Shown: one piece after another, positions 8,279-15,566 of the stretch
Layout: every line of letters starts with the position of its first letter
Numbering within the stretch: the first letter of the stretch is position 1
Assembly (NCBI GenBank): GCA_016721115.1
Contig: JADKIW010000001.1
Span: forward strand, 3,487,501 to 3,551,500
Length of the DNA: 64,000 nt
Direction of reading: 5' to 3'
From: Candidatus Defluviilinea proxima
Lineage (GTDB): Bacteria; Chloroflexota; Anaerolineae; Anaerolineales; Villigracilaceae
Notes under the pieces: generated by a model
Told to the model about the DNA's origin: nothing
Databases searched by the model: none
What the model saw: the letters and a program-made list of their open reading frames with translations, nothing else
Position numbers and translations under genes: made by a program

Positions 8279-10099
8279 ATGCAACCCATCCTCAAGATCG
8301 ACCTATCCAGTGGCGCCACCGAAGAATACAAAATTCCTTTGCAATGGGAAAAGGATTTTTTAGGTGGTGCATCGCTCGCGGCTCGTATTCTATATGAACA
8401 TTTAACGCCTGGTTTGGACGCCCTTTCACCCGAGGCTCCTCTTCTTTTTTTGACCGGTCCAATGACTGGTACCTCCGGCCCCACAACTGGACGCTTCGTC
8501 ATCTGTGGAAAGGGGCCTGCTACAGGACTATGGGCAGAATCCAACATTGGAGGCTTTTGGGGGCCCGAGCTTCGCAAAGCCGGTTACGACGGCTTGTGGA
8601 TCACAGGCAAGGCTTCAGAGCCGGTCTATCTTTGGTTAAACGGAAGCAGGCTCGAGGTCCGTAATGCCGCGCATTTGTGGGGTCAGAACACATATACAAC
8701 ACAGGATAAAGTCAAAGAGGAAATTGGGGAAAAGTCCGCAAGAGTCTGCGTTATTGGACCGGCAGGAGAGAAACAAGTCTTGTACGCATCCATCATGTGC
8801 GATCACGGACGCATGGCCGGGCGCACGGGTATGGGCGCGGTAATGGGGTCAAAGAATCTCAAAGCGGTTGCTGTGTATGGCGAGAATGAGATCCCTGTAT
8901 TTGATCTTTCTAAATACAAATCACTTCGTTCAGAAGCGAATCGCAAATTGCGCGATGATAATGAAGCGAAGGTGATTCGTGAAGTGGGGACGGCAGGTTT
9001 GGCTAACTATGCCGAATACCTTGGAGCGATGCCCGCGAAATATTACACACAAGGCTCGTTCCCTGCCGTGGATGCTATATCTGGCGCGATGGTAACTGAA
9101 AAGATTTTGGTAGGGCGTAGTGCATGTCAGGGATGCGTGATCGCCTGTGGTCGTGTTGTCAAATTCCCGAACGATGTGTTGAAACGTAAAGGCCCTGAAC
9201 ACGAAACAATGGTTGGGTTTGGTGCGAACTTACTGAATGACAATCTCGAGTCCATCGTTGATTTGGGTGAGTTATGTGATCGCTATGGCTTGGATACGAT
9301 CAGCACAAGCAATACGATTGGCTTAGCGTTTCATCTGTTTGAAAAAGGAAGTATTACTGAAAAGGATACAGGCGGGATCGTTTTGAAATGGGGAGACACA
9401 AATGCTGTTGAAGAACTTGTGCGTCTGACCGCTTCACGTGATGGGATCGGTGATCTGCTCGCGCAAGGCTCCAGACGATTTGGTGCGCATTTCAACGCCG
9501 AGGAAGAAGCTGTTCAAGTCAATGGACTTGAGATCGCTTATCATGATCCGCGTGGTGCTTCTGGCATGGCGCTTTCATATGCAACCAGTCCGCGTGGGGC
9601 GTGCCATAATCAATCTGATTTCTTCTTTGTAGATTTTGGTCATTCCCAGGAGCAGATCGGTATTGATTTTATGTCTCGCCATGCTCAGGCAGAGAAAGCC
9701 GCCAATGTGGCGCGCCATCAAGATTGGCGGACCGTGTTCAACGCCATCGTGATGTGTATCTTTGCAAACGTTGAACCTGATGTACAGGTTGAATTGATCA
9801 ATGCGGCCTGTGGCTTGGATTGGTCTGTGGAAGATATGATGAAATTTGGCGAACGCTCGTGGAATCTCAAACGTGCGATCAATAACCGCATGGGGTTGAC
9901 ACGTGCAAACGATAAACTCCCAAAGGCCTTATTGACGCCATATCCAGATGGTGGCTCTGAAGGATTTGTCCCTGATATTGATGCGATGTTAATTGCTTAC
10001 TACCAGCACCGTGGCTGGGATATGGAAACCGGCAAACCCTCACGTGAGAAATTGTCCACTTTGGGGATGGATGATGTGGCAAAAGATTTGTGGGAGTGA
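8279..10099 (+). CDS. aor: Aldehyde:ferredoxin oxidoreductase (tungstopterin)
   Basis: Predicted 606-residue cytoplasmic enzyme of the AOR family, which oxidises aldehydes to acids (or the reverse) with ferredoxin as partner, using a tungsten-bis-pterin and one 4Fe-4S cluster. The N-terminal domain begins ILKIDLSSG and carries the pterin-binding stretch GPMTGTSGPTTGRF. CDHGRMAGRTGMGAVMGSKNLKA is the hallmark pterin loop. The cluster cysteines appear as CQGCVIACGR near residue 286, with the distal cysteine in AACGLD near 508. Length matches the family (about 600-620). No good ribosome site is seen before the ATG. No maturation genes lie nearby; a ferredoxin is encoded far downstream. Confidence 0.92.
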   Translation: MQPILKIDLSSGATEEYKIPLQWEKDFLGGASLAARILYEHLTPGLDALSPEAPLLFLTGPMTGTSGPTTGRFVICGKGPATGLWAESNIGGFWGPELRKAGYDGLWITGKASEPVYLWLNGSRLEVRNAAHLWGQNTYTTQDKVKEEIGEKSARVCVIGPAGEKQVLYASIMCDHGRMAGRTGMGAVMGSKNLKAVAVYGENEIPVFDLSKYKSLRSEANRKLRDDNEAKVIREVGTAGLANYAEYLGAMPAKYYTQGSFPAVDAISGAMVTEKILVGRSACQGCVIACGRVVKFPNDVLKRKGPEHETMVGFGANLLNDNLESIVDLGELCDRYGLDTISTSNTIGLAFHLFEKGSITEKDTGGIVLKWGDTNAVEELVRLTASRDGIGDLLAQGSRRFGAHFNAEEEAVQVNGLEIAYHDPRGASGMALSYATSPRGACHNQSDFFFVDFGHSQEQIGIDFMSRHAQAEKAANVARHQDWRTVFNAIVMCIFANVEPDVQVELINAACGLDWSVEDMMKFGERSWNLKRAINNRMGLTRANDKLPKALLTPYPDGGSEGFVPDIDAMLIAYYQHRGWDMETGKPSREKLSTLGMDDVAKDLWE

Positions 10100-10168
10100 G
10101 TTTTTGCCGCAGTTACCTATACTTTTGCCTTCCTTAATATCAATTTCAATATCTGCTTTTATAATCAC

Positions 10169-10197
10169 TTGACGCACCCCCTTCCAGCCGCTATAAT
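10169..10197 (+). promoter_or_regulatory. Sigma70-type promoter of rpmF
   Basis: TTGACG (10169-10174), a 17-base spacer and TATAAT (10192-10197). Start expected near 10204, giving a leader of about 68 bases. Confidence 0.75.
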
Positions 10198-10221
10198 CTG
10201 CCCGCTCAATTGGAAACCACT

Positions 10222-10246
10222 GCAGGTTCATAGAAAACGAACCTGC
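10222..10246 (+). other. Hairpin in the rpmF leader
   Basis: GCAGGTTC and GAACCTGC form a perfect eight-base-pair stem with a nine-base loop, inside the transcribed leader and 25 bases before the rpmF ATG. It may stabilise or regulate the mRNA; it has no T run, so it is not a terminator. Confidence 0.5.
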
Positions 10247-10271
10247 GCAAGAAAAATAAGGAGAAAGTCGA

Positions 10272-10472
10272 ATGCCCCCACATCCAAAGCGAAAACACTC
10301 AAAAAGCCGCCGCGATATGCGCCGCGCACATGATGCGTTGCAACCCCGCAACCTCACACTCTGCGCCAATTGCGGTTCCATGCGCCTTCCGCACACCGTT
10401 TGCGCCAATTGCGGACACTACGAAGGACGCGAAGTGGTTGAGATCAAGAAAGAAAAGAAAAAGGCTGAATAA
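10272..10472 (+). CDS. rpmF: 50S ribosomal protein L32
   Basis: Predicted 66-residue basic protein. The bL32 landmarks are present: the start PPHPKRKHSKSRRDMRRAHD, then a zinc-ribbon-type CANCG and CANCG pair (four cysteines), LPHTVC, and the ending YEGREVVEIKKEKKK. AAGGAG precedes the ATG by about eight bases. It has its own promoter and terminator and lies directly upstream of fabD. Linkage of rpmF with fatty-acid genes is common in bacteria. Confidence 0.95.
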   Translation: MPPHPKRKHSKSRRDMRRAHDALQPRNLTLCANCGSMRLPHTVCANCGHYEGREVVEIKKEKKKAE

Positions 10473-10486
10473 ATCTTGATGCGCCA

Positions 10487-10520
10487 ACGGGTCGTGACGA
10501 ACACGACCCGTTTGTGTTTT
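10487..10520 (+). terminator. Terminator after rpmF
   Basis: ACGGGTCGTG and CACGACCCGT form a ten-base-pair stem with loop ACGAA, followed by TTGTGTTTT. It separates rpmF from fabD. Confidence 0.75.
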
Positions 10521-10577
10521 AATGTCCAACCTGTAGGCAGAAATCTGAAACTTGTCCTACAAAATTATGGAGGCACA

Positions 10578-11519
10578 ATGGATCTTAACCCCAAAACTAC
10601 AGCTTTTCTTTTCCCAGGCCAGGGCTCGCAAGCCGTTGGCATGGGAAAGGAGCTCGCAGAAGCATTTCCCGTTGCAAAGCAGATCTTTGACGAAGCAGAT
10701 TCCATCCTCGGCTTTTCCCTTTCCAAGCTCATGTGGGAAGGTCCAGCGGATGCACTCAACGAGACGGTCAATACGCAACCAGCTTTATTTGTACATTCGG
10801 TTGCCGCTTTCAGGACATTCACGCATCTTTACTCGGACTTTGGGCCTGCTACTGTTGCCGGACATTCTCTTGGCGAGTTATCGGCTCTGACCGCATCTGG
10901 AGCCTTATCCTTTACCGATGGGCTCAGGCTTGTCCGCACACGCGGCGAATTGATGAAGCGTGCTGGGGAATTGAACCCCGGTGGCATGGCCGCCATCCTT
11001 GGGGTGGATATTCCCACGCTTGACAAAATTTGCAGCGAAGCAAGTACAGCTGACGATTTTGTGCAGGTTGCCAACGACAATTGTCCCGGACAGGTGGTTA
11101 TCTCAGGCCACAAGCCTGCCTTGGAACGTGCGATGGTAGGAGCAAAAGCCGCAGGTGCAAAGCGTGCCTTGCCTCTTGCCGTAAGCATTGCGGCACATTC
11201 CCCGTTAATGGATTCGATCCAAAGTGAGTGGAATGCCGCCGTGGACGCATGTGTTATGAAAACACCAACAATTCCAGTAGTGGGCAATGTCCACGCGAAT
11301 GTATTGCTCTCAGCTGATGAATTGCGCGCCGATATCAAAGCGCAGATGCAATCGCGTGTGCGTTGGACGGAATCAGTGGGAACAATGCAAGGGAGCGGGA
11401 TCCAGACCTACGTCGAGGTGGGAAGCGGGGAAGTTCTGCTGGGTTTGATCAAGCGTATCGATTCATCTTCAACTCGTTTGACATTGGGAAGTCCCAAGGA
11501 TTTTGAGTCGATCAAGTAA
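10578..11519 (+). CDS. fabD: Malonyl-CoA:ACP transacylase
   Basis: Predicted 313-residue cytoplasmic enzyme that moves malonyl groups from CoA to acyl carrier protein to feed fatty-acid elongation. It opens with the family motif FLFPGQGSQAVGMG, the catalytic serine sits in GHSLGE near residue 93, and a histidine partner appears in AAHSPLM. Start at 10578 chosen because GGAGG is placed seven bases ahead and the FLFPGQGSQ motif falls at its usual distance from the N-terminus. No other fatty-acid genes follow. Confidence 0.94.
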   Translation: MDLNPKTTAFLFPGQGSQAVGMGKELAEAFPVAKQIFDEADSILGFSLSKLMWEGPADALNETVNTQPALFVHSVAAFRTFTHLYSDFGPATVAGHSLGELSALTASGALSFTDGLRLVRTRGELMKRAGELNPGGMAAILGVDIPTLDKICSEASTADDFVQVANDNCPGQVVISGHKPALERAMVGAKAAGAKRALPLAVSIAAHSPLMDSIQSEWNAAVDACVMKTPTIPVVGNVHANVLLSADELRADIKAQMQSRVRWTESVGTMQGSGIQTYVEVGSGEVLLGLIKRIDSSSTRLTLGSPKDFESIK

Positions 11520-11531
11520 ATCTGCTATACT
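11503..11531 (+). promoter_or_regulatory. Promoter inside the fabD 3' end, likely giving a leaderless mRNA
   Basis: TTGAGT (11503-11508), a 17-base spacer and TATACT (11526-11531). The next gene's ATG begins only six bases after the -10 box and has no ribosome site, so transcription should begin at or next to the ATG. Confidence 0.6.
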
Positions 11532-11537
11532 CACATC

Positions 11538-11972
11538 ATGAGTGATCTGGAAAAAAGATTTCACAGCGTGATGGGTAACATGATCGGAAACGAATCGCTT
11601 GTCATGTCTTTGGATGAAGACGCGGCAGGCGAGTTGTTTTCATGGGGTGAGGCCGCGGTCAAAACAATTGTAGATCAAACCGATGCATTGGATGATCCTG
11701 CGGCAGATGAATATATCACGCCGCGATTACGTGCCTTGCGTTTGATGATGCGCGCCATGGGGAGGTGGGTCGGTGAGACCAAAACTTTGGATACTGAAAC
11801 GAAGCATGCATTATGGAATCGCATAGGCGAACAAGCTCGTGCACTTTTTGGCGACGCTTTCGTGATGCCATCCATGGAAGATGCAACTCAGACCTTGTCT
11901 CAGGATGCGAATGCGCAGCAAATGATTATATGGCTTAAGAATTTTATTGATGAGATTACGCCAAAAGGATAG
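11538..11972 (+). CDS. Hypothetical helical protein
   Basis: Predicted 144-residue soluble protein that I do not recognise. It is acidic and mostly helical by composition, with a tryptophan/arginine-rich centre (TPRLRALRLMMRAMGRWVGE) and no cysteine, signal peptide or membrane segment. It sits four bases before the PLD-family gene, so the pair is probably one transcript. The start is supported by a promoter whose -10 box ends six bases upstream. Confidence 0.75.
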   Translation: MSDLEKRFHSVMGNMIGNESLVMSLDEDAAGELFSWGEAAVKTIVDQTDALDDPAADEYITPRLRALRLMMRAMGRWVGETKTLDTETKHALWNRIGEQARALFGDAFVMPSMEDATQTLSQDANAQQMIIWLKNFIDEITPKG

Positions 11973-11976
11973 TGAC

Positions 11977-13239
11977 ATGACGAAGAAACGACGTACTGTA
12001 TCAAAAGCGCAGGGCGGGGTCATTGTGGGATTGTTTACTGTTTTATTGCTGATCTGTGGTGCCATTGGCGCGATGTCTGGCATTGACGTGGGCGGTGTCC
12101 TTTCTGGGACAGACACGCCTGCTGTGAATATTCCTACGGCGCTCCCGCCGTTATTTGCAACTGAGACGCCCTTTCAACCAGATGGGATTACTCTTTCTCC
12201 TACGCCTGTAGTGATCGGCGGTCAACCGCCCGCCTCAGGCAGTTGGTGGGAGGTGTATTTCACAGACCCAGTCAATCATCATGACCCGAATGTGATTGAT
12301 GGCTCGGTGGAAGAGAAATTGCTTCAATATATCAATGCCGCACAGACGAGCATTCACATCGCGTCTTTTGAGTTTGACCTGACGCGTGTGGTCGATGCAT
12401 TGATCGCGGCCCACAATCGTGGCGTGGATGTGCGCTGGGTGACCGATGATGAAAATGGGTTGCTAGCCGATGAAGAGCCGGGACGCGGTCAATTTAAGAT
12501 GCTACAAGATGCAGGGATCGAAGTGAAAGATGACTTGGGTCGTAGTGCTTTCATGCACAATAAGTTTTGGATCTTCGATGGGCAAACTGTGTGGACGGGT
12601 TCAACCAATATCACCAAGAGTGGTATCTACGACCAGAATAACAATGTGGTCGTGATCCATTCCCCTGATCTTGCAGTTATTTACGAACGCGAATTCGATG
12701 AAATGTGGGCCGGACAGTTCGGGGCTAAGTCGCCTTCCACGCTGACAGATCAGTCTTTGACTATCGATGGATCACAGATACTGGTGATCTTTACCTCAGA
12801 GGATAGCGCTCTTGAGAATGTCATTATCCCCTTTGTGCAAGGTGCGAAATCGAGTGTGTATTTCATGGCGTTCAGTTTTACGGATTATCCCCTTGCTGAT
12901 GCCATGGTGCAGGATCGATTACGTGACCTCGACGTGGCAGGTGTATTTGAATCGTTTGGCAGTACATCGGAATCGTCTGAATTGAAGACCTTGTTCTGTG
13001 GCGATGTGCCGGTACGGCAGGACGGTAACGGTGGTTTCCTTCATCATAAGGTCATCGTTGTGGATGAACGATATGTGATCACCGGCTCTTTGAATTTCTC
13101 CACCCGCGCGGAAGAGACAAATGACGAGAACGTGATCATTATTGATAACCCTGAGATGGCCAGGCTTTACGTTCAGGAGTTTGAGCGGGTATGGGCGCTA
13201 GGCAAAGACCCTGACCCAGCCGAGATGGCTTGTCAGTAA
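11977..13239 (+). CDS. Membrane-anchored phospholipase D family protein
   Basis: Predicted 420-residue protein of the PLD superfamily (phosphodiesterases acting on phospholipids or nucleic acids). A single N-terminal membrane anchor (about residues 14-38) is followed by a T/P-rich linker, so the catalytic part should lie outside the cytoplasm. Two HKD motifs are visible: HNKFWIFDGQTVWTGSTN and HHKVIVVDERYVITGSLN, each with H-x-K and the trailing D and GS.N. Both halves of the bilobed active site therefore look intact. Start at 11977 follows the previous gene's stop by four bases. Ends in a clear terminator. Substrate cannot be assigned. Confidence 0.9.
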   Translation: MTKKRRTVSKAQGGVIVGLFTVLLLICGAIGAMSGIDVGGVLSGTDTPAVNIPTALPPLFATETPFQPDGITLSPTPVVIGGQPPASGSWWEVYFTDPVNHHDPNVIDGSVEEKLLQYINAAQTSIHIASFEFDLTRVVDALIAAHNRGVDVRWVTDDENGLLADEEPGRGQFKMLQDAGIEVKDDLGRSAFMHNKFWIFDGQTVWTGSTNITKSGIYDQNNNVVVIHSPDLAVIYEREFDEMWAGQFGAKSPSTLTDQSLTIDGSQILVIFTSEDSALENVIIPFVQGAKSSVYFMAFSFTDYPLADAMVQDRLRDLDVAGVFESFGSTSESSELKTLFCGDVPVRQDGNGGFLHHKVIVVDERYVITGSLNFSTRAEETNDENVIIIDNPEMARLYVQEFERVWALGKDPDPAEMACQ

Positions 13240-13246
13240 TTAAGTG

Positions 13247-13280
13247 AAAATCGGGATGGATAACCATCCCGATTTTTTTT
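13247..13280 (+). terminator. Terminator after the PLD gene
   Basis: AAAATCGGGATGG and CCATCCCGATTTT pair around ATAA, followed by a run of eight T. The A-rich left side may let it also stop the converging minus-strand gene. Confidence 0.85.
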
Positions 13281-13290
13281 GTTGATAGCC

Positions 13291-13842
13291 CTATTTATTT
13301 GCTGCCGCATCCTCTTCTAGTTCAAGCTCGTGTGTGTCTGTTGGAACAGCCTCTGTATCCAATATCCTTCTAAAGAAGGCCTGAGTTTCCTCCAGGACAA
13401 TAGTGTTGATGCGGATCAATTCCTTCCTATAATCCCGTTCCTCTATTTTTGTAGCAAGGAAGCGATTCTTTTCTTTCTGAAGCCTGGAAGCATTGACAAC
13501 CATATCTCGCCAGGTGGCGCCCCATTGAAAATTCTGTGACATGGTGTTGATAATCGTCAATATAGCTGCTAGTATAGGGGTCAATAGTGTAAAGATCCCT
13601 TTGATGATCGGATCTTTTGTTATGATTTCCGTTGTTGTCAGTGAAGCAATGAGCGTGACTAATGACCCAAGGACGATCGTCCAGAAGCGAAACCTTTTAT
13701 AGTTTTGCTTGTTGGCGCCGCCTGCCTTCCAGTACCAATCTATTTGCTTGTCATATGCCTGATGGACATACTTATCCAAATCCTCGATCTTGCCAGTCAA
13801 ATTTGCGTACTTATCGCCATCATTGTTCGCTGCGTTTGCCAT
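13291..13842 (-). CDS. DUF4231 / SLATT-like two-helix membrane protein
   Basis: Predicted 183-residue protein. Two adjacent membrane helices (about residues 53-72 and 80-103) sit between a polar N-terminal part with paired tryptophan/tyrosine (IDWYWKAGGANKQNYKRFRF) and a long charged C-terminal helix (RLQKEKNRFL...). This matches the DUF4231 group of the SLATT superfamily, some of which are pore-forming effectors paired with nucleotide-sensing partners in defence loci. No partner gene is visible here, so a defence role is only a possibility. The ribosome site (AGGAGGAGCT) is strong. Confidence 0.75.
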   Translation of the reverse strand: MANAANNDGDKYANLTGKIEDLDKYVHQAYDKQIDWYWKAGGANKQNYKRFRFWTIVLGSLVTLIASLTTTEIITKDPIIKGIFTLLTPILAAILTIINTMSQNFQWGATWRDMVVNASRLQKEKNRFLATKIEERDYRKELIRINTIVLEETQAFFRRILDTEAVPTDTHELELEEDAAANK

Positions 13843-13946
13843 AGCTCCTCCTGTATACTTTTTTTGCTGGGTAATGATGTCTCAATTATAGGCGGGATTT
13901 GTCAGTTTTCAAGCCAGTTTCCCGGATTAATCATGACATTCGTCGG

Positions 13947-13974
13947 TTGTAGTGCATTTCGTGCGTAGTATAAT
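13947..13974 (+). promoter_or_regulatory. Promoter of the aminotransferase gene
   Basis: TTGTAG (13947-13952), a 16-base spacer and TATAAT (13969-13974). The start is expected near 13981, giving a leader of about 110 bases that contains three stem-loops. Confidence 0.6.
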
Positions 13975-13993
13975 GACGGCATGGAAGCTTTGT

Positions 13994-14074
13994 CTGACAA
14001 ATTAATTTGTCAGCGCCGCTTGTTCTGCGGTTCTAGTTGTATATCTGGTTAGGGCGTGATCGTCCTAGCCAGAT
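13994..14074 (+). promoter_or_regulatory. Structured leader with three stem-loops
   Basis: A perfect 20-base palindrome (half-site CTGACAAATT, 13994-14013), then CCGC/GCGG (14016-14030), then an 11-base-pair stem ATCTGGTTAGG/CCTAGCCAGAT with one G-T pair and a ten-base loop (14043-14074). AAAGGAG and the ATG follow. The first element could also be a protein operator, since it lies just after the predicted transcription start. I do not recognise a known riboswitch. Confidence 0.5.
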
Positions 14075-14092
14075 TGCTTTAAAGGAGCGCAA

Positions 14093-15310
14093 ATGAAACT
14101 AAGTAAACTGGCAAGTGAGATCGTTGAGTCACCGACGTTGGCCTTGAATGAAGAAGCGCGGCTTCTTCGAGAGCGGGGAGAGGCAGTTATCAATTTGGGC
14201 ATTGGCGAGCCGAAAAACAAGACGCCCATTGCGGCGATCCTGGCTTCGGCCGCAAAGTTGACAAGTGGGGATGTGAAGTACGTTCCGATTGATGGTGTAC
14301 CATCGTTGAAGAAGGCAGTGATCCATTATACAGAAGAAGGTTATGACCGTCTGGTTGCGCCAGAGAATGTGTTGATCACCAATGGCGCTAAACAATCCCT
14401 CTTTAATATTATTTACAGTATTTTGAATCCACAGGATGAGGTCATTATCCTCGCACCGTATTGGGTGTCGTATCCTGAGATCATCAAGATGTGCATGGGC
14501 AAGCCTGTGATCGTGACCCCCGAAGATGGGACGTTCACGCCGCGCTTCGATGAGATCGAAAAAGCAGTCACATCCTATACTCGCGCGATCATCGTCAACA
14601 GCCCGAACAATCCTTCGGGTGTGATCTATCCGCCGGAGTTGATCGAGAAGATCGTAGACCTGTGCGAACGCAAGGGCATTTTTATGATCTGTGACGACAT
14701 CTATCACAAACTGACCTTTGACGGAAATATCGCAGTCCCTGCATGGCATTTCACGAAAAAGGATATGGAAGATTCGCATATCGTTGTGGTGAATGGTGTG
14801 GCGAAATTGTACGGCATGACCGGCTTCCGTATTGGATGGGTGATTGCGCCACGTCAGCTTGTGAAGGTGATGACCAATGTCACCGCGCAGACAACTTCGG
14901 GCGTAAGCCCCGTCAGCCAGGCGGCGGCTGAGGGAGCGCTGAACGGCTTACAGTCTGTAGTGGAGGCGATCCGTCTTCAGATCCAGAATAATCGTGATGT
15001 ATTGCTCCAGGAATTCAGTTCGTTCAATGGCGCACGTCTGATCGAACCGATGGGGACTTTCTACGCACTGCCCGACCTGCGAGCTTTCAATAAGAATTCA
15101 GTGGAAGTGTCTCGCTTCCTTCTCAAAAAGGCGATGGTGGTGACGGTGCCCGGCAAAGAGTTTGGGATGGAAGGACACATCCGCCTCTCTTTCTCAGGGA
15201 CAACGAAAGATGTGACCGAGGGAATTGCTCGTATCCGATGGGCACTTGACCCCTCAAGCCCTAATGAGATCTATGTGGGCGATAGAAAGTTGATCCGCGA
15301 TTGGATGTGA
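14093..15310 (+). CDS. Class I/II pyridoxal-phosphate aminotransferase
   Basis: Predicted 405-residue fold-type I aminotransferase similar to aspartate aminotransferases of the AspC/AspB group. Landmarks: NLGIGEP near residue 31, the cofactor-binding NGAKQSL, NSPNNPSGVIY, the CDDIYHKLTF aspartate-tyrosine pair, the lysine in NGVAKLYGMTGFRIGW, and the carboxylate-binding arginine in HIRLSFSG. A strong AAAGGAG ribosome site lies just ahead of the ATG. It stands alone behind a structured leader. The amino donor cannot be fixed from sequence; aspartate/glutamate is the usual choice for this group. Confidence 0.9.
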   Translation: MKLSKLASEIVESPTLALNEEARLLRERGEAVINLGIGEPKNKTPIAAILASAAKLTSGDVKYVPIDGVPSLKKAVIHYTEEGYDRLVAPENVLITNGAKQSLFNIIYSILNPQDEVIILAPYWVSYPEIIKMCMGKPVIVTPEDGTFTPRFDEIEKAVTSYTRAIIVNSPNNPSGVIYPPELIEKIVDLCERKGIFMICDDIYHKLTFDGNIAVPAWHFTKKDMEDSHIVVVNGVAKLYGMTGFRIGWVIAPRQLVKVMTNVTAQTTSGVSPVSQAAAEGALNGLQSVVEAIRLQIQNNRDVLLQEFSSFNGARLIEPMGTFYALPDLRAFNKNSVEVSRFLLKKAMVVTVPGKEFGMEGHIRLSFSGTTKDVTEGIARIRWALDPSSPNEIYVGDRKLIRDWM

Positions 15311-15489
15311 ACAGAGTAAAAACGGCATCACTTGTTTTTGTAATATGACCTTAACGGCATATTTTTATAAGAGTATCTCTGTGCCCGGTTTCGGGTTAAA
15401 ATGCATTAATAGCAGGTTCGTGGGTGATGTGTTATTTGTGACCACGTTTTATTGGTGATGAATTTGTAGCTGTGCTGATCGGATGCCGG

Positions 15490-15520
15490 TGCAGGGCAAT
15501 GTGTATTGTATTGCCCTGCA
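15490..15520 (+). other. Stem-loop in the pckA upstream region
   Basis: TGCAGGGCAAT and ATTGCCCTGCA form a perfect 11-base-pair stem with a nine-base loop, 46 bases before the pckA ATG and without a T run. It lies in the 256-base gap upstream of pckA, which otherwise shows no gene. It could be a leader structure or a palindromic operator. Confidence 0.5.
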
Positions 15521-15566
15521 TTTACAAATTTCATTGGGTGCCCTCTTGGGCGAAAGGATACTGACC

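Noticed and set aside
14129..14779. A 216-residue frame opposite the aminotransferase
   Set aside because: Shadow of a well-conserved gene; no start signal and a composition typical of antisense frames.
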